Source of the DNA: Hexactinellida sp. DTS-2022
Lineage: Eukaryota; Porifera; Hexactinellida
Direction: 5' to 3'
Length of the DNA stretch: 64,000 bases
Assembly (NCBI GenBank): GCA_028753945.1
Contig: JAPNXP010000001.1
Coordinates: 14,188,501-14,252,500 of the forward strand
Shown here: positions 55,153-64,000 of the stretch, piece by piece
Numbering within the stretch: the first letter of the stretch is position 1
Layout: each line of letters begins with the position of its first letter
Notes under the pieces: generated by a model
Told to the model about the DNA's origin: nothing
The model's input: only the letters and a program-made list of their open reading frames with translations
The model's database searches: none
Made by a program: the position numbers and the translations under genes

Positions 55153-56927
55153 GGAGACAGCTAGTGCTATGAGTAACCCATCCTCCCAATCTAGTTATTC
55201 TATTTATGATTAACTTTATTCACGTGTATTGTATATACAGACTCTATAGATTTAGAATTGTAATATTCCTGTGCATATTTCTTCAAAATTCACATAGAAA
55301 AAGGGCATATAGCGATATAGCGATTAACGTAGTAAAAGGGCATATAGAGATTTTATTACTCTTGAATATTTACTGAAAATAGTGAAATATTTTTAGGATT
55401 CTTATTATTCATCGCTTAATTAGAGGGGGAATTAACATGTAATAATATATTTATTTTAATACACGTATCTATTCTAATATATATTAAGGCAAAATATATT
55501 AGTCTTTTTTGAATCATTTATCATGCATTATAAATCAATTATTCTATAAGTGAGCTAATTATATTATCTATCTACTCGATATACGTTCACCCTTGCTAAC
55601 CGAACGAATGTATTCCTATTCATTAAATTTGCTCCGATTAGTGAGATAATTCGGATTAGTAATCACATAGACCTTCCGAGATCCGGACCTCTCAGATCCG
55701 GTTACCTACTTCAACCGGGCACACTTGTTGCTGTAAAGTCAAACTAAATATGGATTTATATAAGGCCCTGTTTGTTGGAATTTTGTTTCAGCTCCCTCGA
55801 CGCGTCAGATTTCACTACCGCACGAATATTGTTATTATTTCCATTATTACACTTACATTTCAAAGTAAGGCCACTGTTCGTTGCCAATTTTACGGTAGGA
55901 CACACTCTAAAATAGCCATAATTTGCTAGCAACAAAATCAGAACCTATAACAAGCATTATTACCCAACGATTGCATATTATCAATAAGCACTCACAAATT
56001 AGACTATTTGCTTAAATAATTATTGACTATCTCGTCATCAAATAATAGATAAGATAATGAGATGCCGCCCGCCCGAATCTTCTGATAGACTTCGTGTGGA
56101 GCTGAAACAATATTACCATTAACACCAATAATGGAGTTCTATGACGAATTATATAACAAATGCACATTTTAAATTAACCACATTCCGTTAACAACATAAA
56201 TTTTGATTTTTGTATGAAACCACAAAATATGTATTAGACACTTTGGAATCGCATTAGCCATTGTCTGAGACCCGTGCAAATTCCCAGTTACGGGCACCCT
56301 CCGGACGACAGTGTCCGAATAATGGAGGTTTGAATGCACCTTTTTAATAAATATTAGTAATCTTATATACTACGTATATATCTTATATATTAAATCACAA
56401 TGATTTGTTTTGTTTTTGTTTGTTCGGAATTGATTGAGGAACTAGTAAGAGCTACAGACTTGAAATTTGGCAGGGGGGTGGGAAATAATGTTTCTAGGAA
56501 CAAGTTCTAATATCTAAGAAAAATATTCATGTCTTCCCTCTCAAAGGTGTCAAAACTATCAGTTGTTAAGTATGCATTATAGGAAGCCTAACAGAGACTG
56601 CAAATTAATTGGCTGAAAAAATAAACACAAATAATTCTGGGTCAAATACATTTGACCAATAAATTTTACCCTATAATTTAGTACTTCAATATTCCCATTA
56701 ATTGCATAAATAGTATAATTTTGTAAAAGTTAAACCTTTCATTCCACCTTATAAACTCTTCATTTCCAAACTTTTGATTAATTAATCAATTAGATTTCAG
56801 ATTCGCTACTCATAAACCCGAAAAAAGATATATTTGTCAGTTAAGAATAATTTTCGTATCAATGACTTTCTTTAGCAAGAATTAACGTATTAATTTACCG
56901 AGAATCATGAGCATATACAGTAGAAGC
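55153..56927. other. 3' flank of the NLR gene and AT-rich spacer
   Basis: No AATAAA lies close to the NLR stop; ATTTATGATTAA occurs at about 55201. The word CTTCGTGTGGAGCTGAAACA at about 56093 repeats that at 35967. A GTTTGTTCGGAATTGATTGA block (about 56413-56530) repeats the block at about 57985-58095. No gene is seen. Confidence 0.45.
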
Positions 56928-57373
56928 TCGCAAACCGGGGCACCTTGGCGTTTCTGAAATATGCCCCGGTTTGGGAGAGTGCCCCGGTTTGCGAGCTTAT
57001 CTACAAAGCTAAAAATACAAATATGAAAACAAAGTAACAAATCAATGAAAAAGAGTGCCCCGGTTTGCGAGCTTTGCCCAGGTACGAGAGCGGAATTTAT
57101 ACAGTCAACTCCGCTTAATTGGGACACCGGTTAATCGGTTTCTCCGCTTAATCGGGTCAAAATTTCACAGGATTTATAGGACAGAATTACAGTTTGGCTT
57201 ACAATATTTTCGGTTAATCGGTTTCTCCGCTTAATCGGGTCAAAACAACCTGGTCCCGATGTGACCCGATTAAGCGGAGTTGACTGTATATGATAAAACC
57301 AAATTCGGAACTATCTGCCCCGGTTTGGGAGGTGCCCCTGTTTGCGAGTGCCCCGGTTTGCGAGCTTCTACTG
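56928..57373. mobile_element. TA-flanked MITE, CAGTAGAAGCTCGCAAAC family, with nested MITE
   Basis: It begins CAGTAGAAGCTCGCAAACCG and ends GCGAGCTTCTACTG with TA on both sides. The interior repeats GCCCCGGTTTGCGAG several times. A CAGTCGACTCC-family element (57102-57286) is inserted in it. Confidence 0.9.
57102..57286. mobile_element. TA-flanked MITE, CAGTCGACTCCGCTTAAT family (copy 3, nested)
   Basis: A 185-bp copy flanked by TA at 57100-57101 and 57287-57288. It begins CAGTCAACTCCGCTTAATTG and ends GCGGAGTTGACTG. It lies wholly within the element at 56928-57373. Confidence 0.92.
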
Positions 57374-57892
57374 TATTATTATGATTTAGTCTAAAAGGTT
57401 GAGCTGTTTACTTTCTTTCTGAAGTAACAAATTTGTCTAATCTAATTAAGGAATCAAATTGTTATAAATACACGCGAGGGCCGAAGGCAAAAGAATAAGT
57501 TGCGCGTAGTTCGGACGATCAACTTAAATAGACTGCTTAGGGGCCACAGCTCAATAAGGTTGGGTTCTGCTATACATACTGTCAAGTAGAATCTGCTAAA
57601 GGTTACTCTATAGTCTATACAACGGTCATTTGTACATAGGCTAGCGGCCAGCTATTATAATTCCTGAATGATTTCCCGTAATATAATTAACCTACGTATG
57701 AGGCCTTCGAACGTTACGTAACGCTTTGGAGGGGGGAGAAGGATTACGAATGTCACAGATCGTACTTTTTATTCCAAAATGGCAAAAAATTTACCTAAGA
57801 AAAGGGATGTATAAATATAGTTAATTTTCCGTTACATTTCACAGTATTTAAATACAACCGGCATAATATTTGAAAAGGTATTTGCCATGAAT

Positions 57893-58130
57893 ACAAGCGA
57901 GGGCCGCAGGCCCGAGTGCAAGTTGTAAGAACGCCCGTAGCGCGGACGAGCAGCTTGTATATATTAAATCACAATGATTTGTTTGTTTGTTTGTTTGCTC
58001 AGAATTGATTGAGGAACTCGTGAGACTACAGACTTTAAATTTTGCAGTGGTTTAGGGAATATTGTTTCTAGGAACAAAAGTTCTAATATCTAGAAAATAT
58101 TCACATTAAATCAAAAGGATTCAACACATG
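57893..58130 (+). repeat. GC-hairpin/GTTTG repeat family copy
   Basis: Hairpins GGGCCGCAGGCCC and CGCCCGTAGCGCGGACG precede TTAAATCACAATGATT, a GTTTG run and a TGAGGAACTCGTGAGACTAC block. A shorter relative is at about 57470-57530. Compare 1960-2376. Confidence 0.7.
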
Positions 58131-58199
58131 TGAAAAGTTATGACGCTATTTCCATAAACCACAATGTGATCTGTGGTTTTAATGTGACATCTCATCCGT

Positions 58200-58585
58200 C
58201 AACCTGAATTCACCGCAAAGAAGGGTTGGAATGCCGCCCATGGGTTTCTTGAGACTGGTGATGTCCTGCAGGGTCCTATCGATAGCCTCAAATGCTGATT
58301 TGTGGGTCATGGCGAATCGCCACTATCATGGCAGCTGCACACGGATGACCTTTGCCAAGGGTGAGTTGCTAGTGATGCGGCAGGTGGGTTGGTCCATCCT
58401 GTGTGTGTCCAGGCACCTTGATGTGCTGTGGAGTGTTCTTCCGCCTTGTAGGAGGGTGGCAGCAATACCGTTAGAGGCTGGTGCCAGCACGATTTGCCTT
58501 GAGACCTGATCTTGGAGAGGATGAGGTTGATGAGGTACGTCTTGCCGGTCCCGCCCACAGCATCGAGAAACATGTTGTTGTCATT
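58200..58585 (-). pseudogene. Helitron PIF1-type helicase fragment
   Basis: From 58575 down: MFLDAVGGTGKT (Walker A) with YLINLILSKIRSQGKS, a frameshifted middle part, then HKSAFEAIDRTLQDI and PMGGIPTLLCGEFR, the motif region before the Walker B/DFRQ segment in PIF1-type helicases. Helitron helicases unwind DNA for rolling-circle transposition. The frame is broken and ends at about 58200. Confidence 0.8.
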
Positions 58586-58588
58586 GTG

Positions 58589-58624
58589 TTGTTCTTGTTG
58601 TTGTTGTTGTTGTTGTTGTTGTTG
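58589..58624. repeat. CAA/TTG repeat at LINE 3' end
   Basis: About ten TTG units, read as poly-Gln on the minus strand between LINE and helicase coding sequence. Confidence 0.9.
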
Positions 58625-59079
58625 AAGCAGCATCAGCGTTTGATCTAGGTAATCCAGTTCGGGTATGCCTTTCTCAGGAACGCTACCACCTTGTCTGAGT
58701 CTTCCCATAGTGATTATGGCCCTTGCGCGACCGTACCCCAGTGATGTGAAATGAGTGGACAGAATGCCCAGTGTAGATTGTCGTTATCAGGACAGCTCTT
58801 GCAGACCTGGCATAACGGACTGTCTGCTTTCCAATTCTGTGGAGGTAACTCTGCTTTTGATACAGTGACCTGTTCTGAGTTGACTAATGGTAGTCTGTTC
58901 CCTCTTTGTCGATGTCCTTTAAGTCCTTCTGTCTATTCTTGATCTGTATACTCCCTGTAGGACTGGGTGACATATACCGGGATCTGCAATCTTCTTGGTG
59001 ATGATGTGGAACTTCTTGTTTTGGTAGTTCACTTGCTTCTATCACTGACACAAGTGCACTCTCGTCGCCTTTGATTCCT

Positions 59080-59567
59080 GTGTGTCACAGTATCCACTGT
59101 AAGTAGAGATGGCCTTCAGTTTGTTGGAGCATGATGTTGAGTTGAGAGAAGCCTTGGCAATGTTTTTAGCATAAGCTTGCTGTCTGTTAATTTCAGCACT
59201 CGGGTCCAGGCTCTGCCTTCAGCCACTCCAGCGCCAGTCTTAGAGCGTTAAACTCTGCTTGTAAAGGTATAGTGACTTGTCCAGCGGGACATTTTAGCTC
59301 TGTCACTTCCTCCCGGTTGCCATTGCAGGTCACTGAGGCGCTGCCTCCCCTAGTGGATCCGTTGCGTGCAGAGCCATCTGTATATATTAGATAGTCTAAT
59401 GGGAAGTGACTATTCTCGATCTCGGTGCTCCTCTCCCTGTAGCTATGGGTTTCTCTCTTTACGAAATCGGTGTTGATGTTAACGTTGGCGAGGTTGGAGT
59501 CTGTAAGCCAAGATGGATGAGTTATTGCTAGCATTAATTCCTCCCTGTTGCATTCATTGATGTTCAT
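59080..59567 (-). pseudogene. LINE RNase H domain
   Basis: The minus frame reads DYLIYTDGSARNGSTRGG with the first catalytic Asp in TDGS, then QAEFNALRLALEWLKA with the Glu. A shifted continuation reads LQWILWHTGIKGDESA, the later W-x-x-x-H-x-G-x-x-GNE-AD-type block, in decayed form. RNase H after RT places the LINE near the I group. Confidence 0.75.
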
Positions 59568-60149
59568 TTCCTGTGCGCGTTCTCTGCTGTCGTTTGTCTA
59601 CCCGGCCTTCTTTCTTAATCTGTTTCTAGGAAAATTTTCAGTCAAGTGTCTCCTTGGGTGTTCGCGCTTAATCTCACGGATTTCTCCCAGGCAATTGCAG
59701 GAGCTCTTATTCCGAGTGTCTCCACCGATGTGAGTTCTGCCTCGATTTGTAACGCTTCTACTGGGGTAGTCAGTAGAAGTCCTGACATTCTCGAGCTGCG
59801 TCCCTCTGTGCTCTCTCTAGTTTGTTGCTGTTAGTTTCAGAGAGCCAAGGCTGCCACGCAGATCTACAATATCCGAGGATCGGCCTGCACATTGTCTGGT
59901 ACACCGTCCTGAGTTCGGCAAGTTCCCACCCCAGTCAGTGCCGGATAGCTAACTAAAAATGCAGTTTCTTCTCTTGATCTATTCTGTGATTCTCTTTGTA
60001 TGTTCGGTTAAGGTTAGTGACCTGTCGTAAGTCACTCCGAGGAAGGTAGGGTTTGGGTTCCACGTTAGGCATTTGCCATTAATCTGGAGATTCGGCTTCC
60101 ATCAGACCTCTCACGGATCCTAGGTAAGAAGTATGCTTTCGCATTTGTC

Positions 60150-60960
60150 GGGGTTTAGTTTCATTTCCCATCTGATGCTCCATTCTGCCACCTTGTCAAT
60201 TGCATGCTGGACCTTACTGGTGGCTACTGTTTTGTCTCTGTGTGCGTGGCCCAGCACGCGATGTCGTCTGCGAACATACTGACGTGTATGCCTCCATTTC
60301 CTACTATGCTTTCTGTAGCGTCTTTTATGAATACGATAAATAGTAGTGGGCTGAGCACTGCTCCCTGTTGTACGCCTTGGGAAGATTTCCTTGACTTGCT
60401 TAAACTATTACCGACTCTCACTTGGATTTCCGGTCTCTAAGGAACCCTCTTATCCAGGTTGTCATCTGTTCGGGATTCGAGCTGTATTAGCTAGTTAATC
60501 AATCCAAATCTCCAAACCTTGTCGAAAGCCTTGCTGAAGTCCAGCAGTGCCAGGACAGTTCTCCAGAATGTGTATTTGAAAGCCACTGTGTACCAGTTGT
60601 GACAATTTGATGGTTTGGTCTTCTGTAGAGTGTAGGGGTCTGAAGCCTGCCTTGGTTCGGACTTAGTTTGCCGTTCTTCACCATAATGTGCATAAGTCTC
60701 ATGACCACCATCCTCTCCATCACTTTTCCCAGACCTGATGTTAAGCTGACAGGTCTATATGACTCTATCTTCTCAGCATCCTTATTCTTCTCAAGTGTAG
60801 GAATGAATCGAATGATGGTTGCTCTCCTCCAAGATGTTGGTGTGTATCCCTGGAACTTCTAGGAGGAGTTGATTATCAACAATAATCTTTCTCGTGCTGT
60901 TGTTGGGAGGAAGGTGATAAATCTCGGAGCTATCTCATCAGGACCGCCTGCCTTGGTAAC
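60150..60960 (-). pseudogene. LINE reverse transcriptase
   Basis: From 60960 down: DEIAPRFI, ATIIRFIPTLEKNKDAEKIE, SYRPVSLTSGLGKVMERMVV in pieces with frameshifts, LLDFSKAFDKVW at about 60530, then QGVQQGAVLSPLLFIVFIKD and SMFADDIACWA with the catalytic ADD at about 60263. The polymerase copies the element's RNA at the target. Several frameshifts make it inactive. Confidence 0.85.
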
Positions 60961-61358
60961 TTGTGTTTGCTAACAGCTTGTTCCAATTCAGTCCCTATGA
61001 AGTCGTGGCTCCCAGAAAATCCTGAAAATCAGAAAATCCTGGATGTTCGCTCTCGCAATGCTCGGCACTTGTATCCCTTTCTTTGCTATTCTTTAGTTGT
61101 TGCTTGGCGAAACATCCAGGACAGCGCCTGCTGCTGTTATCCCAGTGCATCTGTTGTTTTTCCCTTGTAGTCTTGCTGCATAGTTTATAACAGGTGCTTT
61201 GCCATACGCGGCATTCATCGGCTGCCGCACCTTTCGGGTTTTCTTGTTTCATACGCAGCATGTTTCCGCTCCTGATGCTGGGTGGGTCTCTGTTGGATGG
61301 CTTATAGAGCTTGACGAGTGTGTACAGTTTTGACATGTCCACTTTATCTATTTGTTTG

Positions 61359-61480
61359 CTATATCCTTGATAGCCTGGTGCATGGTTTGTGGAAGTCTCT
61401 GTGGCATAGTGCACATGTTATTGGTCTTTGTGTGTCCTCACTCCTGTTTTGCAGCCTGTGCAGGCAGGCCCTGGAATAGT
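61359..61480 (-). pseudogene. LINE N-terminal PHD-like zinc finger
   Basis: CTGCKTGVRTHKDQ in one frame and RPITCALCHRDFHKPCTRLS in the next form a C-x2-C ... C-x2-C-x4-H-x2-C finger split by a frameshift. Only about 400-480 bp separate it from the RT, too little for an APE-type endonuclease, and none is recognised. Confidence 0.6.
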
Positions 61481-61687
61481 TGCTATGTTCCAAGCCTGTT
61501 TGATTAGCAGCAGTGGAGGTAGGCTGGATCTCCTCCACTGCACCACCGAAAACTCGGGTTTCTGAAGTGTGGTCGCGCGGCTCGCGCCCAGTCCAGAATC
61601 CTCTTTGAGGAGTAGCGACTGGTGGTGCTGAGTTCCTGTCATTAGAGTATCTACGGGGCACCGCGAGGAAGTAGAGAGGATTGGCCC

Positions 61688-61688
61688 G

Positions 61689-61728
<40 letters not shown>
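61688..61728. repeat. CAA/TTG repeat at LINE 5' boundary
   Basis: About thirteen GTT units, read as poly-Asn directly after the Helitron segment FLEMLDD. Confidence 0.9.
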
Positions 61729-61735
61729 CATCAAG

Positions 61736-62530
61736 CATTTCAAGAAATGCGTTGTACACCTGACGCTGGTCGTTGGTATCCAGCCTGGATAGCTAACTCC
61801 TCTTGGTCGTAGTCAACTTGTCTATGGTACTGTCCTGTATTGTGGTCCTTGGCACTCTCTCAGGGCCAGGCAGGCCATAGACTGGCAGTGACTGATCACC
61901 CTTTAAAGACACCTTATTTTCCAGTGACCAGAGCGCCTAAAAGGGAAAGAATATCGAAAATATGCCAGCGTGATCATTTGGATCGAGAGATCACCAGAAA
62001 ATGACGCTCACATACCTGGCTGTATATTTCATTATTGCAGTTGGCCTCTTGGTTGTTGATACTGCGCCTGTGCTGGTGGAGAAGTCCTCAGACAGCTGTC
62101 CGTGAAGAGGTTCCACATTTCTCCAGGATTGCTGGGCTGCCGCTGCATGTGGAGAGGATGATGGCTAAGAGGCTCCTTAGGTTGGCAGGAGACTTGGTGA
62201 CAGTGGCCTCCTCCATTGCCAGGCTCAGGTGTTGATCGTTTCAGGAGTCCTCTGAACAAGCAGGCTTCCCGAAATGTGTTGCAGATGTTGTTGTTGACCG
62301 TTCTGAGGTCCTGGAAAGAAGTGGGGTCGGACACCTCGTTGAGCAAGAGCCGCAGGTAGTAGCATTCTCCAGCTCTGGGACTGAAAGTATAGATTCTACC
62401 AATGGCATGAACCCTCCAGATGTCGTCAACTTGATCCTCTCCGTCTACCAACTCTCCTCTCTTGCGTAGCTCCCACTTCTTGGTGCCCTTGTTCCAGGTG
62501 TAGTACTCGGAAAACTCGGGGTATTTAATG
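61736..62530 (-). pseudogene. Helitron middle region leading into the helicase
   Basis: Segments YPEFSEYYTWNKGTKKWELR, GEDQVDDIWRVHAIGRIYTF, ECYYLRLLLNEVSDPTSFQD, LRTVNNNICNTFREACLFRG and GLL match the conserved block between Rep and helicase in Helitron proteins (IGR-x-Y-x-x-SPR-GE-YYLRLLL). After a decayed stretch, SLPVYGLPGPERVPR and NDQRQVYNAFLEM follow. Frameshifts are present. Confidence 0.8.
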
Positions 62531-62585
62531 CTATATGCAAAGCTGTCTTTGGTGCAGAGTTCAAAGAAGGCTGTTAGGATAGTTG

Positions 62586-63440
62586 TTAGGGGTGGGCCTT
62601 GTGCTCTAGGGCGTTGGTTTCGGAGATCATCACCTCCGGCCGTTCTCCAGGTGCACTGTCAGTCCAACCACAGGCGGGAAGTGCTCGTGAGTGGGGTGTC
62701 GGGGATGCGCCAGGCTGCTTCGCTGCTGCCCACATACCTGGCATTCTGGAACTGGGCGACTCTTCCACTGCCCTGAGCTGGTGTGGCTGCTCTTGGTGTT
62801 TCCCTCCTCTGTGCGCTGCAGTTCGAACACCGCTTGGTCCGTTCCATTAGTACGTATTTCAGTGCGGACTAGATGCTTTTGATGCTGCTGCAGATCTCTA
62901 CGCTGATGTGACAGTTGAACTGACGCACCAGAAGGGATTGTATGGCACTACCCACTGGTTGGTGACCTCCTGTCTATCTGCTGGACATACTGGCGCATAT
63001 TTACAGTGCCTGTGCTTCGGCCGTCATCTGGCTTGCGGCGGCGGTATATTGGGTAGCTGTCGTTTCCTTGCTCTGTGCATTGGAGGAACTGATTGGGGAA
63101 ACCCTTGGTGCACTGACCGTCGACCATGCAGGGAGAGTTCTTGTTTAGAGTGCCGCATGGACCGTGAAACATATGAGAGAGGACCAGTTTGTGGAGCGTC
63201 ATGTCATTGGTCTTGTCGGGGATCTCTGCAGAGATGACCAGGTCAATTTCTTAAGGCCTGCACATAGAAATGCATATGAAATTAACATCACAAAGGTTGG
63301 GATTTGATAATTTGCTTTATGAATACACCTAATCTTATCCCCCGGGTCCCGCCAGATGAGGATGTGAGCTTGAGGGATACCACGTTTCTGGTACTCGATT
63401 GAGTACAGCGATGCCGATTGCGTCTTACTTAATCAAGAAT
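62586..63440 (-). pseudogene. Helitron Rep (HUH) region
   Basis: From 63440 down: SIEYQKRGIPQAHILIWRDP, the HUH block, in which Gln stands where the first His of the usual PHAHILI is expected. About 130 bp of non-matching sequence with intron-like ends follow, then IDLVISAEIPDKTNDMTLHK, LVLSHMFHGPCGTLNKNSPC, CTKGFPNQF and DSYPIYRRRKPDDGR, standard Helitron Rep C-terminal blocks. PVVGLTVHLENGRR lies at about 62630. Rep nicks and joins single strands in rolling-circle transposition; the altered HUH and frameshifts make this copy unlikely to work. Confidence 0.82.
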
Positions 63441-63505
63441 TTCATTTATTTTAGTTTCTGAGGAAACCCCCTAATAACTAATTCTGACCGGTCCTGGAGA
63501 TCCTT

Positions 63506-63678
63506 CAGGGCCGGATTTATATCTGTGGGCCCCGGGGCAATCAATCTGTGGGGGTCCTGAAATTTCGTTATTGTACACTAATTTGAATGTATTGGTAGTA
63601 TTATTACTATTGTGGGGGACCTTATGTGTGTGGGCCCCGGTGCAAATATCCTGCATAAGTTCCTTAAGTCCGGCCCTG
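63506..63678. mobile_element. hAT-like MITE inside the Helitron
   Basis: Ends CAGGGCCGGATTTATAT and TTAAGTCCGGCCCTG are inverted over 173 bp, with subterminal GTGGGCCCCGG in both orientations. The flanks AGATCCTT and GGCTCCTT match at six of eight bases. Confidence 0.75.
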
Positions 63679-63689
63679 GGCTCCTTGCT

Positions 63690-64000
63690 TGGCAGCAGGT
63701 TATCCACAATTCGGGCTACTTGGGATTGCAAGTCATTGTGACGAATAAGTAAGCCCTCCCATGCATCGGACGTAGGCCATGGCATCGCACTGTTTCTCAT
63801 GCATGTACCTCGGCCCACCTGTGTGTGTAGCTGGTAGCTCCACCCTCTGACTACTTGGCCATAATCTCCATCTGCTGCCTCAGGCTGTATCGGAGCCTCG
63901 TTAGCTTCCGACCTGAGGGTCTGCTGCTCGCGATCTTGCAGCAGGCATCGACCAAGACTGCTGGAAGAGACCGCACCCTGTAGCAGGTAGTTGCCGTCCC
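63690..64000 (-). pseudogene. Helitron N-terminal coding remnant (partial at window edge)
   Basis: A minus-strand frame (MRNSAMPWPTSDAWEGLLIR, then NDLQSQVARIVDNLLPSKEP) lies before the HUH block and is broken by the hAT-like MITE at 63506-63678. No recognised motif is present; assignment rests on position and GC content. Confidence 0.4.

Larger units (their letters stand above)
58590..61735 (-). mobile_element. LINE (I-group-like) inserted between CAA repeats
   Basis: The element reads on the minus strand from a CAA tract at 61688-61728 to another at 58595-58624. It contains a PHD-like zinc finger, a reverse transcriptase and an RNase H in that order. The 3' end with a CAA tract resembles I-type LINEs that end in short simple repeats. 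It is frameshifted in several places. Confidence 0.75.
58200..64000 (-). mobile_element. Helitron, 3' truncated, split by a LINE, runs off the right edge
   Basis: Minus-strand reading from right to left gives HUH-Rep, Helitron middle and PIF1-type helicase parts in the proper order. The LINE at about 58590-61735 lies between the helicase lead-in (NDQRQVYNAFLEMLDD, about 61735-61780) and its Walker A (58510-58575). The helicase stops at about 58200, after PTLLCGEFR, so the 3' end is missing. GC content is clearly higher than the AT-rich flank. Individual coding parts are listed separately. Confidence 0.8.

Overview
The window looks like AT-rich genomic DNA of a basal metazoan, most likely a demosponge. 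The reasons are short GT-AG introns, an intronless NLR-type NACHT gene with two Death-fold (DED-like) domains, remnants of coiled-coil/NHL-propeller proteins, and a very dense load of DNA transposons. The species assignment is inference; no marker gene fixes it.

Only a few host genes are visible: the last exon of an unidentified gene (2-172), one coiled-coil exon on the minus strand (3623-3859), the intronless TFIIH subunit p34 gene GTF2H3 (5376-6269), a broken coiled-coil/NHL gene (about 25031-28564), and a 1133-residue DED-DED-NACHT-LRR receptor (51751-55152). An SRP54 pseudogene (22063-22640) sits between retroelement and Helitron-like debris.

Most of the rest is mobile DNA. From left to right: a cluster of TA-flanked CAGT...ACTG MITEs (2.7-7 kb); hAT elements with 8-bp target duplications, one nested in another (8008-8861); a long TTG/CTG array (9.3-9.7 kb); a decayed hAT gene split by a 276-bp tandem-repeat element (10.3-12.7 kb); a 6.4-kb element with long inverted repeats carrying a broken DDE-like transposase, a broken 2A-like motif and an OTU protease (12774-19173); a gypsy-type gag-pol fragment (20.5-22.1 kb); a complete-ended RAG1/Transib-superfamily transposon with CACAGTG ends and a perfect 5-bp duplication (30846-33981); an apparently intact KDZ transposon with a 7-exon transposase and a convergent 4-exon C48-protease/PHD gene (about 36634-42463); degenerate LTR-retroelement debris (47.5-50.9 kb); and a Helitron, broken in its helicase region by a LINE that lies between two CAA repeats (58.2-64 kb, running off the right edge).

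The host genes show no operon-like or pathway link to one another. The logic of the region is transposon invasion, nesting and decay. The two most notable elements are the RAG1/Transib element, whose ends match the V(D)J heptamer and are asymmetric in internal spacing, and the KDZ element, whose two genes can be assembled exon by exon without a break. Several perfect or near-perfect palindromes (arms 27-88 bp) cut through coding-like sequence and may be replication errors or assembly artefacts.
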